14,059 nt of DNA from an uncultured Clostridia bacterium (GCA_934149115.1 CAKPDW010000034.1:1-14059); one strand, 5' to 3'; shown: positions 1-6,181, counted from the stretch's first letter. Notes: a model not told the origin generated them from the sequence alone. Program-made: numbers and translations.

Positions 1-647
1 TTTTGCCATCATACACTAAGGGAGAAGAAATTTTTAACATGGTAACACACATTTGTGGTGGTGTCTTAGGAATTGTTGCAATTGTGCTATTATCAATTTT
101 TGGAGCAATTCATCATAATCCATATGCAGTTGTAAGTGGCGTAATATTTGGGGTTTCAATGGTTATACTATATACAATGTCAAGCATTTATCATGGATTG
201 AGTCCAAAGTTAAAAGCTAAAAAAGTTTTTCAAATATTTGACCATTGTGCAATATTTTTATTAATAGCAGGTTCATATACTCCATTTTGTTTGTGCACAT
301 TACGTAGTTATAATTCAGCAATGGGATGGACAATTTTCGGAATAATATGGGGAACTGCATTATTAGGAATATTATTCAACTCAATAGATATAAAAAAATA
401 TAGATATTTATCTATGGCTTGTTACTTATTAATGGGATGGTGCATAATTGTAAAAGCATCTATTTTACCACAATTATTAACTAACTTTGGATTCGGATTA
501 TTGCTTGCAGGCGGAATTGTTTATAGTATTGGTGCAATTTTATATGGATTAGGAAAAAAGAAAAAATATATACATTCTGTATTTCATATATTTATATTTT
601 TAGGAAGTCTTCTTCATTTCTTCTGTATATTATTTTATGTAATTTAA
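1..647 (+). CDS. Hemolysin III / TrhA (PAQR-type) membrane protein, 5' end cut by window edge
   Basis: Integral membrane protein of the hemolysin III family (bacterial relatives of PAQR receptors), with about seven hydrophobic segments in 214 visible residues. The family's polar residues are present: SSIYHG near residue 60, FDH (Asp80, His81) followed by LLIAGSYTPF, and a C-terminal HxxxH (His191, His195), which by homology form a metal site inside the membrane. Family members have been linked to membrane lipid homeostasis; the hemolysin name is historical and no lytic activity should be assumed. The frame is open to the left edge and the visible TTG at position 3 is more likely an internal Leu (the family usually has a few residues before YTKGEE), so the true start probably lies outside the window. 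It is the only plus-strand gene, convergent with everything else, and ends just before a strong hairpin terminator. The family assignment is secure; the substrate is unknown. Confidence 0.9.
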   Translation, partial: LPSYTKGEEIFNMVTHICGGVLGIVAIVLLSIFGAIHHNPYAVVSGVIFGVSMVILYTMSSIYHGLSPKLKAKKVFQIFDHCAIFLLIAGSYTPFCLCTLRSYNSAMGWTIFGIIWGTALLGILFNSIDIKKYRYLSMACYLLMGWCIIVKASILPQLLTNFGFGLLLAGGIVYSIGAILYGLGKKKKYIHSVFHIFIFLGSLLHFFCILFYVI

Positions 648-654
648 TTTTAAA

Positions 655-693
655 AAGGTATTGAATTTTCTTATATTCAATACCTTAATTTTT
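655..693. terminator. Bidirectional intrinsic terminator after the hemolysin III gene
   Basis: A perfect 12-bp stem (arms 655-666 and 675-686, AAGGTATTGAAT and its complement) with an 8-nt loop is followed by a T run at 689-693 on the plus strand. Upstream A residues at 652-656 give a U tract for minus-strand transcripts, so it can stop both converging directions. It lies 8 bases after the hemolysin III stop codon. Confidence 0.9.
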
Positions 694-695
694 AC

Positions 696-743
696 CTATT
701 TATTTTTCAGTTCTTTTACTTTTTTTAGAGAATCAATATGACT
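696..743 (-). pseudogene. Possible 3' stump of a lost minus-strand gene
   Basis: On the minus strand a short open frame reads KSHIDSLKKVKELKNK, then TAG at 698-696, 9 bases before the bidirectional terminator. The frame is closed upstream by TAG and TAA, and there is no start codon or ribosome site. Its Lys-rich, coiled-coil-like tail and its placement at a normal gene-end distance from a terminator suggest the end of a deleted gene. It is only 16 codons in A-rich DNA, so chance is a real alternative. Confidence 0.15.
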
Positions 744-755
744 TTTCTATTATAT

Positions 756-820
756 AGCAAAGCTTTTGCTTTGTAACGAATATTTTATCATCAAAAGTGT
801 TTGTGAGTCAATCATAATGT
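756..820 (-). promoter_or_regulatory. Orphan cassette promoter (copy A)
   Basis: On the minus strand -35 TTGACT (811-806), an 18-nt spacer and -10 TAAAAT (787-782, preceded by TGA, an extended -10) form a good sigma-A promoter. Just downstream is a short hairpin (arms 756-761 and 765-770). The block is clearly related to the promoters in front of the two WG-like genes, but no reading frame follows before the terminator at 655-693. It looks like the leftover front end of a third cassette. Confidence 0.7.
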
Positions 821-824
821 TTGT

Positions 825-852
825 TTTTATGGAGCACATTGTGCTCCTCTAC
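825..852. repeat. 28-nt hairpin repeat, copy 1
   Basis: The block contains GGAGCAC (831-837) and its exact complement GTGCTCC (841-847), flanked by TTTTAT and CTCTAC. The same 28-nt block recurs at 2189-2216 with two substitutions. Both copies sit just upstream (minus sense) of a related promoter, so it is part of the duplicated cassette. Confidence 0.8.
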
Positions 853-865
853 ATCATTTTTTAGT

Positions 866-890
866 TGTCAATAAAAACGTCCCTGTGACA
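866..890. repeat. 25-nt REP-like repeat, copy 1
   Basis: The element begins TGTCA and ends TGACA, so its ends are inverted, with ACGTCCCTG in the middle. It matches the element at 921-945 at 20 of 25 positions in the same orientation. Elements of this look (TGTCA, a GGGACG core, TGACA) occur scattered in Firmicutes genomes; linking them to a REP-associated transposase here is an inference, since none is in the window. Confidence 0.6.
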
Positions 891-920
891 ACAGTGTACG
901 CCATTACATTATTTTCGGAT

Positions 921-945
921 TGCCAATTTAAACGTCCCCATGACA
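921..945. repeat. 25-nt REP-like repeat, copy 2
   Basis: Same layout as the copy at 866-890: starts TGCCA, ends TGACA, with ACGTCCCCA in the core, and 20 of 25 positions identical. The 30-nt spacer between the two is not repetitive. Both lie between the terminator of the 316-aa gene and the GGAGCAC hairpin, so they inserted into or grew within the cassette boundary. Confidence 0.6.
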
Positions 946-954
946 TAATACAAC

Positions 955-992
955 AAAAAACTAGCAAACTTAATATAGCCTGCTAGTTTTTT
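955..992. terminator. Terminator of the 316-aa WG-like gene
   Basis: A 12-bp symmetric stem pairs AAAAAACTAGCA (955-966) with TGCTAGTTTTTT (981-992), so either direction has a U tract; for the minus-strand gene it begins about 47 bases after the stop. The core CTAGCA/TGCTAG corresponds to CTGGCA/TGCCAG in the terminator of the 576-aa gene, a base-pair-preserving difference that marks the two as homologous. Confidence 0.85.
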
Positions 993-1038
993 ATAAAGTT
1001 GATATACAACTTAAACATAATCAATAACAAAAATCTAG

Positions 1039-1989
1039 TTAACCTTCTTGCACTTTTAAGAACCCTTTGTTGCAATTGTACTTCCAAATGGAAGCTTTAC
1101 CATCTTGGTATATTTTGTAAAATTGCTCCAGATCGTCGCTTTTTTCTAATCGCTCGATTTTATCTATTTGCATGAGCTCCGTTGTCTGATGTTCACAATC
1201 ATATATTGTATACCATGGTACGCCATCCATTTTTTCAAAAATAAGGTCAAGTGTCTTTGGATCTATTTGTTCCTCGTTAAAACAATGATCAAAGATTTCA
1301 CGTCCTGTCCAGTCAAATGCCCAGACCTGGTCATAAATACTTTTAGCGAAAAAATATCCTCCTATGAAAACATCTGCTGTATACACCTCTTTAAATTTCT
1401 CAAGTCTAAATAAGATTTTGCCTTCTGTGGATATAGCAATTACCTCGCTCTGTGTTGGATCTTCCTTATTGTTTAAAGTAAACAGCCATTCAACATTGTT
1501 GTAGTCGGTTGGGTCTGTAGAATCAGAAATAAATGTTTGCAAATACTTGTTTTTGGAAACTGGTTCACCTTCGTATGTATAGAATGACCATTCACAATCA
1601 TCATATTTATCTCCAAACATTTCACCAAGTGCTAACATTTTTTCACATTCTACATACTTAATTATTATGTTATCATTTCTCTTCCACACAGATGCTCGTC
1701 CGATAAATTTCCCTTTTACATTATAAAAGTAAGCATATGCTTCTCCAAAATAATCTTTTATTATATAGAAAAAGTTAGATCCTTCATAGTATATATCGTT
1801 TTTATCGTATTCTGCTAAAACTTTGCCTTCAAGGTCACAAACTGCATGCTTTCCTTTTTCGTCTAATTTCCGAATTATATGTCCATTTTTTTTCATTTTT
1901 TCTTCCTGCTCTTTTCTTTCTTGTTCTTTTTTTTCTTGTTCTTTTTTTACTTGTTCTATAATATAATGATAAAAATCTAAGCTTAGCAT
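1039..1989 (-). CDS. WG-repeat-like beta-propeller protein, short paralogue with Lys/Glu/Gln coiled coil
   Basis: A 316-aa soluble protein with no signal peptide or membrane segment. Residues about 14-34 are a highly charged helix made of near-identical five-residue units (KKEQE type, from 15-bp DNA repeats at about 1906-1955). The rest is a run of short strands each ending in a small turn such as DLEGKVLAEY, NVKGKFIGRA, TYEGEPVSKN and DWTGREIFDH, as in WG-repeat or related propeller proteins. It aligns with the C-terminal half of the 576-aa neighbour (shared QSEV, KILFRLEKFK, WAFDWTG and YTIYDC stretches) but stops about 50 residues earlier and has the coiled coil in place of the neighbour's first 300 residues. 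The ribosome site AAGGAGG ends 7 bases before ATG at 1989. It has its own promoter and terminator. Function unknown; WG-repeat naming is tentative. Confidence 0.75.
   Translation of the reverse strand: MLSLDFYHYIIEQVKKEQEKKEQERKEQEEKMKKNGHIIRKLDEKGKHAVCDLEGKVLAEYDKNDIYYEGSNFFYIIKDYFGEAYAYFYNVKGKFIGRASVWKRNDNIIIKYVECEKMLALGEMFGDKYDDCEWSFYTYEGEPVSKNKYLQTFISDSTDPTDYNNVEWLFTLNNKEDPTQSEVIAISTEGKILFRLEKFKEVYTADVFIGGYFFAKSIYDQVWAFDWTGREIFDHCFNEEQIDPKTLDLIFEKMDGVPWYTIYDCEHQTTELMQIDKIERLEKSDDLEQFYKIYQDGKASIWKYNCNKGFLKVQEG
1906..1955 (-). repeat. 15-bp tandem repeat encoding the KKEQE-type coiled coil
   Basis: About three imperfect direct copies of a 15-bp unit of the form GAAAAAAAAGAACAA lie inside the start of the 316-aa gene. 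Each adds five codons, so expansion or contraction would keep the frame and change the helix length. This is a plausible length-variable spot. Confidence 0.6.
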
Positions 1990-2052
1990 AATGCTACCTC
2001 CTTATCTGATGTAGTTTTTTATGTTATTGATTATGTAGTAAAATAAATAAAG

Positions 2053-2112
2053 CTGTCACTTTATGTTAACTATTTTATCACAAAAGTGCTTGAAAGTCAA
2101 TTATAATATTTG
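2053..2112 (-). promoter_or_regulatory. Promoter of the 316-aa WG-like gene (copy B)
   Basis: On the minus strand -35 TTGACT (2100-2095), a 17-nt spacer and extended -10 TGATAAAAT (core 2077-2072) lie about 80 bases upstream of the ATG. The sequence is closely related to the promoters at 4275-4303 and 782-811, including TAGTTAACATAAAG after the -10. The downstream hairpin of the other copies is degenerate here. Confidence 0.8.
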
Positions 2113-2193
2113 GCTTTTTTGATAACATTAATAATTTCAATTACTTAGATTTTGACATCTTTTCAATTATGTTTTTGTTAATATTGGCTTTTA
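2105..2193. repeat. 75-bp insertion with a short direct repeat upstream of promoter B
   Basis: A run of the form AATATTTGGCTTTT occurs at about 2105 and again, one base shorter, at about 2180. In copy A the promoter joins the GGAGCAC hairpin directly through one such run, so copy B has gained about 75 bp between two copies. The insert also holds TTTCAATTA twice. It codes for nothing visible; slippage duplication or a small insertion with target duplication would both fit. Confidence 0.4.
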
Positions 2194-2216
2194 TGGAGCA
2201 CACTGCGCTCCTCTAC
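2189..2216. repeat. 28-nt hairpin repeat, copy 2
   Basis: Second copy of the block at 825-852. The 17-nt core at 2195-2211 differs at two places. On the minus strand one change turns a pair into a G-U wobble (GGAGCGC with GTGCTCC), while on the plus strand it would be an A-C mismatch, which suggests that any selected structure is in the minus-strand RNA. Confidence 0.75.
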
Positions 2217-2419
2217 GAAAAGAGTGTGATTAAAGGTTGAAAAATTGTTTTTAAGTTTGATACTTTCATATCGTCAATTCCACTAGCTCCCTTATTTGCT
2301 TTCACACTCCTTTCAGATTCCACCTCACAATGGACACCCTTGTCATTTGCTAACAGTTCGCCACTATCAGGCACTGTAAGGGACTTTCACCCTTAAGTTG
2401 TTGCCCATGTTGGGCACAC
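2213..2419 (-). mobile_element. Degraded group II intron relic (5' domain I joined to RT N-terminus)
   Basis: On the minus strand the block opens at 2419 with GTGTGCCC, a group II 5' end. Domain I-type hairpins follow: GCCCA/TGGGC, AAGGG-TGAAAGT-CCCTT (the familiar GGGTGAAAGTCCC block), then AGGGTGTCC and GTGAGGTGGAATCTGAA. From 2302 the sequence turns into codons for KANKGASGIDDMKV, the N-terminal NKGAxGIDxM motif of group II intron reverse transcriptases, and runs to a stop at 2213. The rest of domain I, domains II-VI, and nearly all of the reverse transcriptase are missing, so an internal deletion has fused the two ends and the relic cannot splice or move. It begins directly after the terminator stem of the 576-aa gene, the site preference known for class C introns; the class is inferred only from position. 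Confidence 0.8.
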
Positions 2420-2459
2420 AAATGAACTGGCAAACTTACTAAAGTCTGCCAGTTCATTT
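2420..2459 (-). terminator. Terminator of the 576-aa WG-like gene, U tract interrupted by the intron relic
   Basis: Arms at 2447-2459 and 2420-2432 (TGGCA inside, AAATGAACTGGCA outside) form a 13-bp stem that extends inward by GACTT/AAGTT to a TAGT loop. The minus-strand U tract is only TTT before the intron relic begins at 2419. The stop codon of the gene is about 14 bases upstream. The stem is homologous to the one at 955-992. Confidence 0.85.
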
Positions 2460-2472
2460 TTTAAGTTTCTTG

Positions 2473-4203
2473 TTACTTATGAGTTGATGAAATTATCTCC
2501 CCATTTGAATTATAAATATCGTCCTTCTCACTTGTCTGAGCAAGCCAGTCGTAACCATTGAAATATATTTCTTCTATATTTTGATATTCGATAGGTACTA
2601 CTTTTTTGAAACCTGTATCTTCTTTATATACAAAAACACCTTTTTTGCCATGTAAAACTCCTATATAATATGGTGTAGGAAAAATGGTGCCTCTTACATA
2701 TATAATGTCATCTACCTCTAAATGCTGTTTAGTTTTGTTTACGCAATCGTAGATAGTATACCCATTTCCATTATCTTCATTCTGAATGATTAAAGGTAAA
2801 ATCTCTTTATCTATTGTTTCAAATCTTTCCTGAAATATCGGAGTACCTTCATAATCAAATACCCAACTCTTATCAAAATAGTCTGTAGCTATGAAACAGC
2901 TATCGCATGAAAACTCTATAGCTTTAAACCCATCTAATCTTAAAAGTATCTTTTTTAAGATTAAAACTTCACTTTGCATTAGATTTTCTCTATTTTTACA
3001 CCAGAAAATCATACAATTTGCTTCTTCTATAGCATAACCGTTGTCATATTCCTTTTCGGTAATTCTCTGACCGTTATAATCATATATTTTCCATTTGTCA
3101 CGAAATTCACTCAAAGCTAATACATCTCCAAATTCATAACTCCAAGTTACTTCTCTATCGATCACTGTTTCTGCATAAGATTTGCCAATGTATTTGCCTT
3201 CAAGATTATAATAGTTTGCGACATGTTCATCATTTTTGCTTTTGCTTACAAAAAAGCATTTCTTTTGCAAATAGAGCCTTTCACCTTTATACAAAGTGAT
3301 TCCAAAAATACTGATTTGGGCTTTTTTATTGCTAGTTACAATATCGCCTGAATTGTGTTTTGTATTTCTTGCTATCACTTCATCTAATGAAAATTTTTCT
3401 ACCTTTTCGTTTTCCTTTGCATATATAAATTGCTCATCAACCAATATCTTTGTGTATTTGATTGGCAAAGCCTGGAATATAGTATTCTCTTTCAGTTTTA
3501 GCCATAATCCACATTTTCCATTCTTATATGCATAAATAGACCATACAATGTGGTATTTGAATTGCTCTTGCTTTATATAGCAGGCATCTATTTCTGTTAA
3601 CTCTTTTTTTAAAGCATTAAATAAATAATGTGTTTCTCCATTATGCAAAATAACATGCGGATAGTAATTTTCTTTCTTTGTAAAAGTTTCTCCTATAAAA
3701 CTTCTGTTCTCTAAGTCATATACTCTTATTAACTTGTTTTTTAAAGTTAAATATGCAATATTGCTTTCCATTTGTATTTGTATATAACAAGAGCAATCTT
3801 TTGGAGATAATATACATTCTCCAAATTGAGAATAAATAGCTGCTTCTCCTGTTTCTTTTACTATTGTTACATAGTCATTAAAGTCATATTGGAAACTTCT
3901 CTGATAGTTTTCGTGTTCATTGCAGGTTAAACGATAATGTTTTACTGCATCACAAATCACTTCACCATCATATGTTAAAAATCGCATTTTATGGTCTTTT
4001 TTCACTAAGATACAGTCTTGTAATTGTATACATGCTGGTTCTGTATAAGATTTCCATTCTTCTTCTGTGCAATGTCCTAAAAGCACTCCATTAAAATTGA
4101 GAACTTTGTAGTCGTGGTTTTTTGGAGAATGTATAACAACATATCTCTCATGTACCCGTAAATCTTCGCCTGGTTGCAATCCATAAATATTAGCTTCGTT
4201 CAT
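2473..4203 (-). CDS. WG-repeat-like beta-propeller protein, long paralogue
   Basis: A 576-aa soluble protein with no signal peptide or membrane helix. It consists of many short strand-turn units of the type YNxxGxxIG, for example FNGVLLGH, YDGEVICD, FGECILSP, LEGKYIGK, YNGQRITE, YEGTPIFQ and SNGEIISS. Stretches such as GKCGLWLKLKE before LPIKYTKI and GKKGVFVYKED before VPIEYQNI fit the WG-repeat consensus (GxxGxx then PxxYxxI). I read it as one or two beta-propellers with a scaffold or binding role; no catalytic motif is visible. I chose ATG at 4203, because GAAAGGA lies 8 bases before it; the ATG at 4212 would have its ribosome site touching the start codon. Residues beyond about 295 are homologous to the smaller neighbour. 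It is transcribed from its own promoter at 4303-4275. Function unknown. Confidence 0.75.
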   Translation of the reverse strand: MNEANIYGLQPGEDLRVHERYVVIHSPKNHDYKVLNFNGVLLGHCTEEEWKSYTEPACIQLQDCILVKKDHKMRFLTYDGEVICDAVKHYRLTCNEHENYQRSFQYDFNDYVTIVKETGEAAIYSQFGECILSPKDCSCYIQIQMESNIAYLTLKNKLIRVYDLENRSFIGETFTKKENYYPHVILHNGETHYLFNALKKELTEIDACYIKQEQFKYHIVWSIYAYKNGKCGLWLKLKENTIFQALPIKYTKILVDEQFIYAKENEKVEKFSLDEVIARNTKHNSGDIVTSNKKAQISIFGITLYKGERLYLQKKCFFVSKSKNDEHVANYYNLEGKYIGKSYAETVIDREVTWSYEFGDVLALSEFRDKWKIYDYNGQRITEKEYDNGYAIEEANCMIFWCKNRENLMQSEVLILKKILLRLDGFKAIEFSCDSCFIATDYFDKSWVFDYEGTPIFQERFETIDKEILPLIIQNEDNGNGYTIYDCVNKTKQHLEVDDIIYVRGTIFPTPYYIGVLHGKKGVFVYKEDTGFKKVVPIEYQNIEEIYFNGYDWLAQTSEKDDIYNSNGEIISSTHK

Positions 4204-4247
4204 CCTGCTCATCCTTTCTTGTTATGGAACGTATTTATAAAGTTACT

Positions 4248-4303
4248 GCAAAAGCATTTTGCTTTATGTCAACTATTTTATCACGAAAGTATATATTAGT
4301 CAA
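4248..4303 (-). promoter_or_regulatory. Promoter of the 576-aa WG-like gene (copy C) with 5' UTR hairpin
   Basis: On the minus strand -35 TTGACT (4303-4298), a 17-nt spacer and extended -10 TGATAAAAT (core 4280-4275). A 6-bp hairpin (GCAAAA 4248-4253, TTTTGC 4257-4262) follows within a few bases of the expected start of the RNA. No terminator separates it from the ferritin-like gene, whose stop is only about 11 bases upstream of the -35, so some readthrough is likely. Confidence 0.8.
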
Positions 4304-4313
4304 TTAAATTTAT

Positions 4314-4871
4314 TTATTTCGCCATATGTATCAAGTAATTATATTTTGCTGAATGTCTTAATTCATCTGTCATAATTGACATTAATAAAATATAACTATT
4401 TCCACTCGGCATAACTCCCATTATTCTTCTATATTTTACAACCGCTTCTAACTCTCCAAATAATGCTTTTTCAAGCCCTTCTTTATACGTAAAATTATTA
4501 TCGCAAGTATCATTAGAAGTATCCACAGGAATCATCTGTCCTGTAAAATTAAAATACAATTCCCTTAAAATTCTATTATGCTTTCTTTCATCATCACGAA
4601 TACTAGTAATAATCTCTTTATCCTTATCATTAGGTGCCATTTTTATTAAAGCATCATAAAAAATCTCATCAGAACGTTCATCACCTACAGACCTTCTAAT
4701 CATATCAACAGCCTGATTAAAAGAAATTATTTCATCATTATTTCCTACAGTCATTCCTGCAGTTCTAAAATCAAAACCATTGTTTAGGTTATTAGGATTA
4801 AATCCTTGATTAACAAATGGTCCGTTATTCATCCCATAATATTGAGTATAAGAATTTAAATCTGAAAACAT
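4314..4871 (-). CDS. Ferritin-like (rubrerythrin-type) four-helix protein with Tyr/Asn/Gly-rich N-terminus
   Basis: A 185-aa protein. Residues 1-45 are rich in Asn, Gly, Tyr and Phe without charge patterning, as in some spore-coat or aggregation-prone proteins. Residues 46-185 form four helices with two ExxH motifs (E95-xx-H98 in DDERKHNRIL and E170-xx-H173 in TDELRHSAKY), plus glutamates in the first helix (E65 or E69) and the third (E140 or E142). This is the ligand set of a di-iron ferritin-like fold. There is no rubredoxin domain, so it is not a complete rubrerythrin. The likely role is iron or peroxide handling, or a spore-associated function; the sequence does not decide. AGGAGG lies 9 bases before the ATG but is paired in a strong stem. 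The gene follows tyrS by 57 bases on the same strand and may be partly cotranscribed with it. Confidence 0.75.
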   Translation of the reverse strand: MFSDLNSYTQYYGMNNGPFVNQGFNPNNLNNGFDFRTAGMTVGNNDEIISFNQAVDMIRRSVGDERSDEIFYDALIKMAPNDKDKEIITSIRDDERKHNRILRELYFNFTGQMIPVDTSNDTCDNNFTYKEGLEKALFGELEAVVKYRRIMGVMPSGNSYILLMSIMTDELRHSAKYNYLIHMAK

Positions 4872-4925
4872 ATAACAAATCCTCCTTTTTGGAATATAAT
4901 ATGCAAAAAGGAGGAAAAATGTTAT
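4872..4925 (-). promoter_or_regulatory. Hairpin sequestering the ribosome site of the ferritin-like gene
   Basis: In the minus-strand RNA the arm at 4914-4904 (CCUCCUUUUUG) pairs perfectly over 11 bp with 4891-4881 (CAAAAAGGAGG), which contains the entire ribosome site. A second stem of 6 bp (4925-4920 with 4877-4872) closes an asymmetric internal loop and ends directly at the AUG. No U tract follows, so a terminator for tyrS is unlikely. The structure would hold translation off unless melted or bound; the trigger is not visible. Confidence 0.7.
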
Positions 4926-4928
4926 ACA

Positions 4929-6089
4929 TTAAAATACTTTTATAAATTTATTTTTTCCAAATTGAAGTATTTTTTCACTAGTAGATAAATCAATTATCAT
5001 GTTAGTATCACTTATTAGTTCAGAATCAATTTTAACACCATTGCCAAGAACCATTCTTTTAGCTTCACCTTTTGAATTAGCAAAACCAACCTTAACGAGC
5101 AGTTCACAAACATTTATTTGCTTTTCATCTATACTAACCGCTTCTATATTATCTCTTATACCACCATGTGCTACATCTAAATACTTTTGTTTAAGCTCAT
5201 CAAATTTAGAAACATCATCATACATCTTTAATAATTCCTTAGCAAATTCAAAATGAGCTTCTCTAATATCTCCATTCATAATTTCGTCAATCTTATCAGA
5301 ATACAAATCAGTAGCAAGTTCAAAATATTGTCTTAATACATCATCAGGAATCTTCATACTCTTAACAATCTTATCAAAAGGAGCATCATTAAGTCCTATA
5401 TAATTATCCAAAGACTTGCTCATTTTCTCTTTTCCATCTAAACCAACAAGTAAAGGAAATGTCATAACAGTTTGAGGGTCCTGATTATAATCTTTTTGTA
5501 AATCTCTACCTACAAGTAAGTTAAATGTTTGATCTGTACCACCAATTTCAATATCAGCATTTAATGCAACTGAATCATATCCTTGCATTAATGGATATAA
5601 TAACTCATGTATAGATAAAGGTAATCCATTTTCAAATCTTTTTTTAAAATCATCTCTTTCCATAATTCTAGCAACAGTATATTTAGAGCATAGTTTTATT
5701 ACATCTTCAAAATTCATCTTAGAAAGCCATTCTGAATTAAATACAATACGAGTCTTATCCTTATCTAATATTTTAGTTGCTTGTTCAAAATATGTCTCAG
5801 CAGATTTTCTTGTTTGCTCAAAAGTAAGAGCAGGTCTTGTTTTATTTTTACCAGAAGGGTCACCTATCATTCCAGTAAAATCACCTATAACAAATACGAC
5901 CTCATGTCCCATATCTTGAAATGCTTTTAATACTCTTAATACCACACTATGACCAATATGTAAATCTGGTCTTGATGGATCTGCTCCAAGCTTAATAGTT
6001 AACTTCTTTCCACTATTTAATTTTCTATCCAAATCTTCCTCTGAAAAAATTTGTACAGCCTTTCTTTTAATAATGTCTATATTATTCAT
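4929..6089 (-). CDS. tyrS: Tyrosyl-tRNA synthetase, TyrZ type
   Basis: Charges tRNA-Tyr with tyrosine using ATP in the cytoplasm. The 386-aa protein has the class I signatures HIGH (44-47, in GADPSRPDLHIGH) and KMSKS (222-226), the tyrosine-site region GGTDQTFN (183-190), and a C-terminal S4 RNA-binding domain from about residue 325. The GADPSRPDLHIGH form and GMIGDPSGKNKTRP stretch place it in the TyrZ branch rather than the E. coli TyrS branch. An in-frame ATG at 6152 would add 21 residues of poor quality, but I prefer ATG at 6089 because AAGGAAGG lies a few bases before it and MNNIDIIKRK resembles a normal N-terminus. Expression is controlled by the T-box leader upstream. A 31-codon ORF sits between the leader terminator and the gene. 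Confidence 0.95.
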   Translation of the reverse strand: MNNIDIIKRKAVQIFSEEDLDRKLNSGKKLTIKLGADPSRPDLHIGHSVVLRVLKAFQDMGHEVVFVIGDFTGMIGDPSGKNKTRPALTFEQTRKSAETYFEQATKILDKDKTRIVFNSEWLSKMNFEDVIKLCSKYTVARIMERDDFKKRFENGLPLSIHELLYPLMQGYDSVALNADIEIGGTDQTFNLLVGRDLQKDYNQDPQTVMTFPLLVGLDGKEKMSKSLDNYIGLNDAPFDKIVKSMKIPDDVLRQYFELATDLYSDKIDEIMNGDIREAHFEFAKELLKMYDDVSKFDELKQKYLDVAHGGIRDNIEAVSIDEKQINVCELLVKVGFANSKGEAKRMVLGNGVKIDSELISDTNMIIDLSTSEKILQFGKNKFIKVF

Positions 6090-6181
6090 ATTAATACCTT
6101 CCTTTTTTTCTATTTTAATATTCGTACATATGTTCTGTATAAGTACATACATAATATTGGCAGATAATAAACTTTATTAAA

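Noticed and set aside
700..1030. CRISPR-like array from the repeated short elements
   Set aside because: Only two 25-nt copies with diverged sequence and one spacer; no array and no cas genes.
4872..4925. Reading the hairpin before the ferritin-like gene as the tyrS terminator
   Set aside because: No U run follows either arm on the minus strand, and the downstream arm contains the next gene's ribosome site.
6090..6152. 21-residue N-terminal extension of TyrS from ATG at 6152
   Set aside because: No ribosome site at that ATG, atypical residues for the family, and a good ribosome site directly before ATG at 6089.
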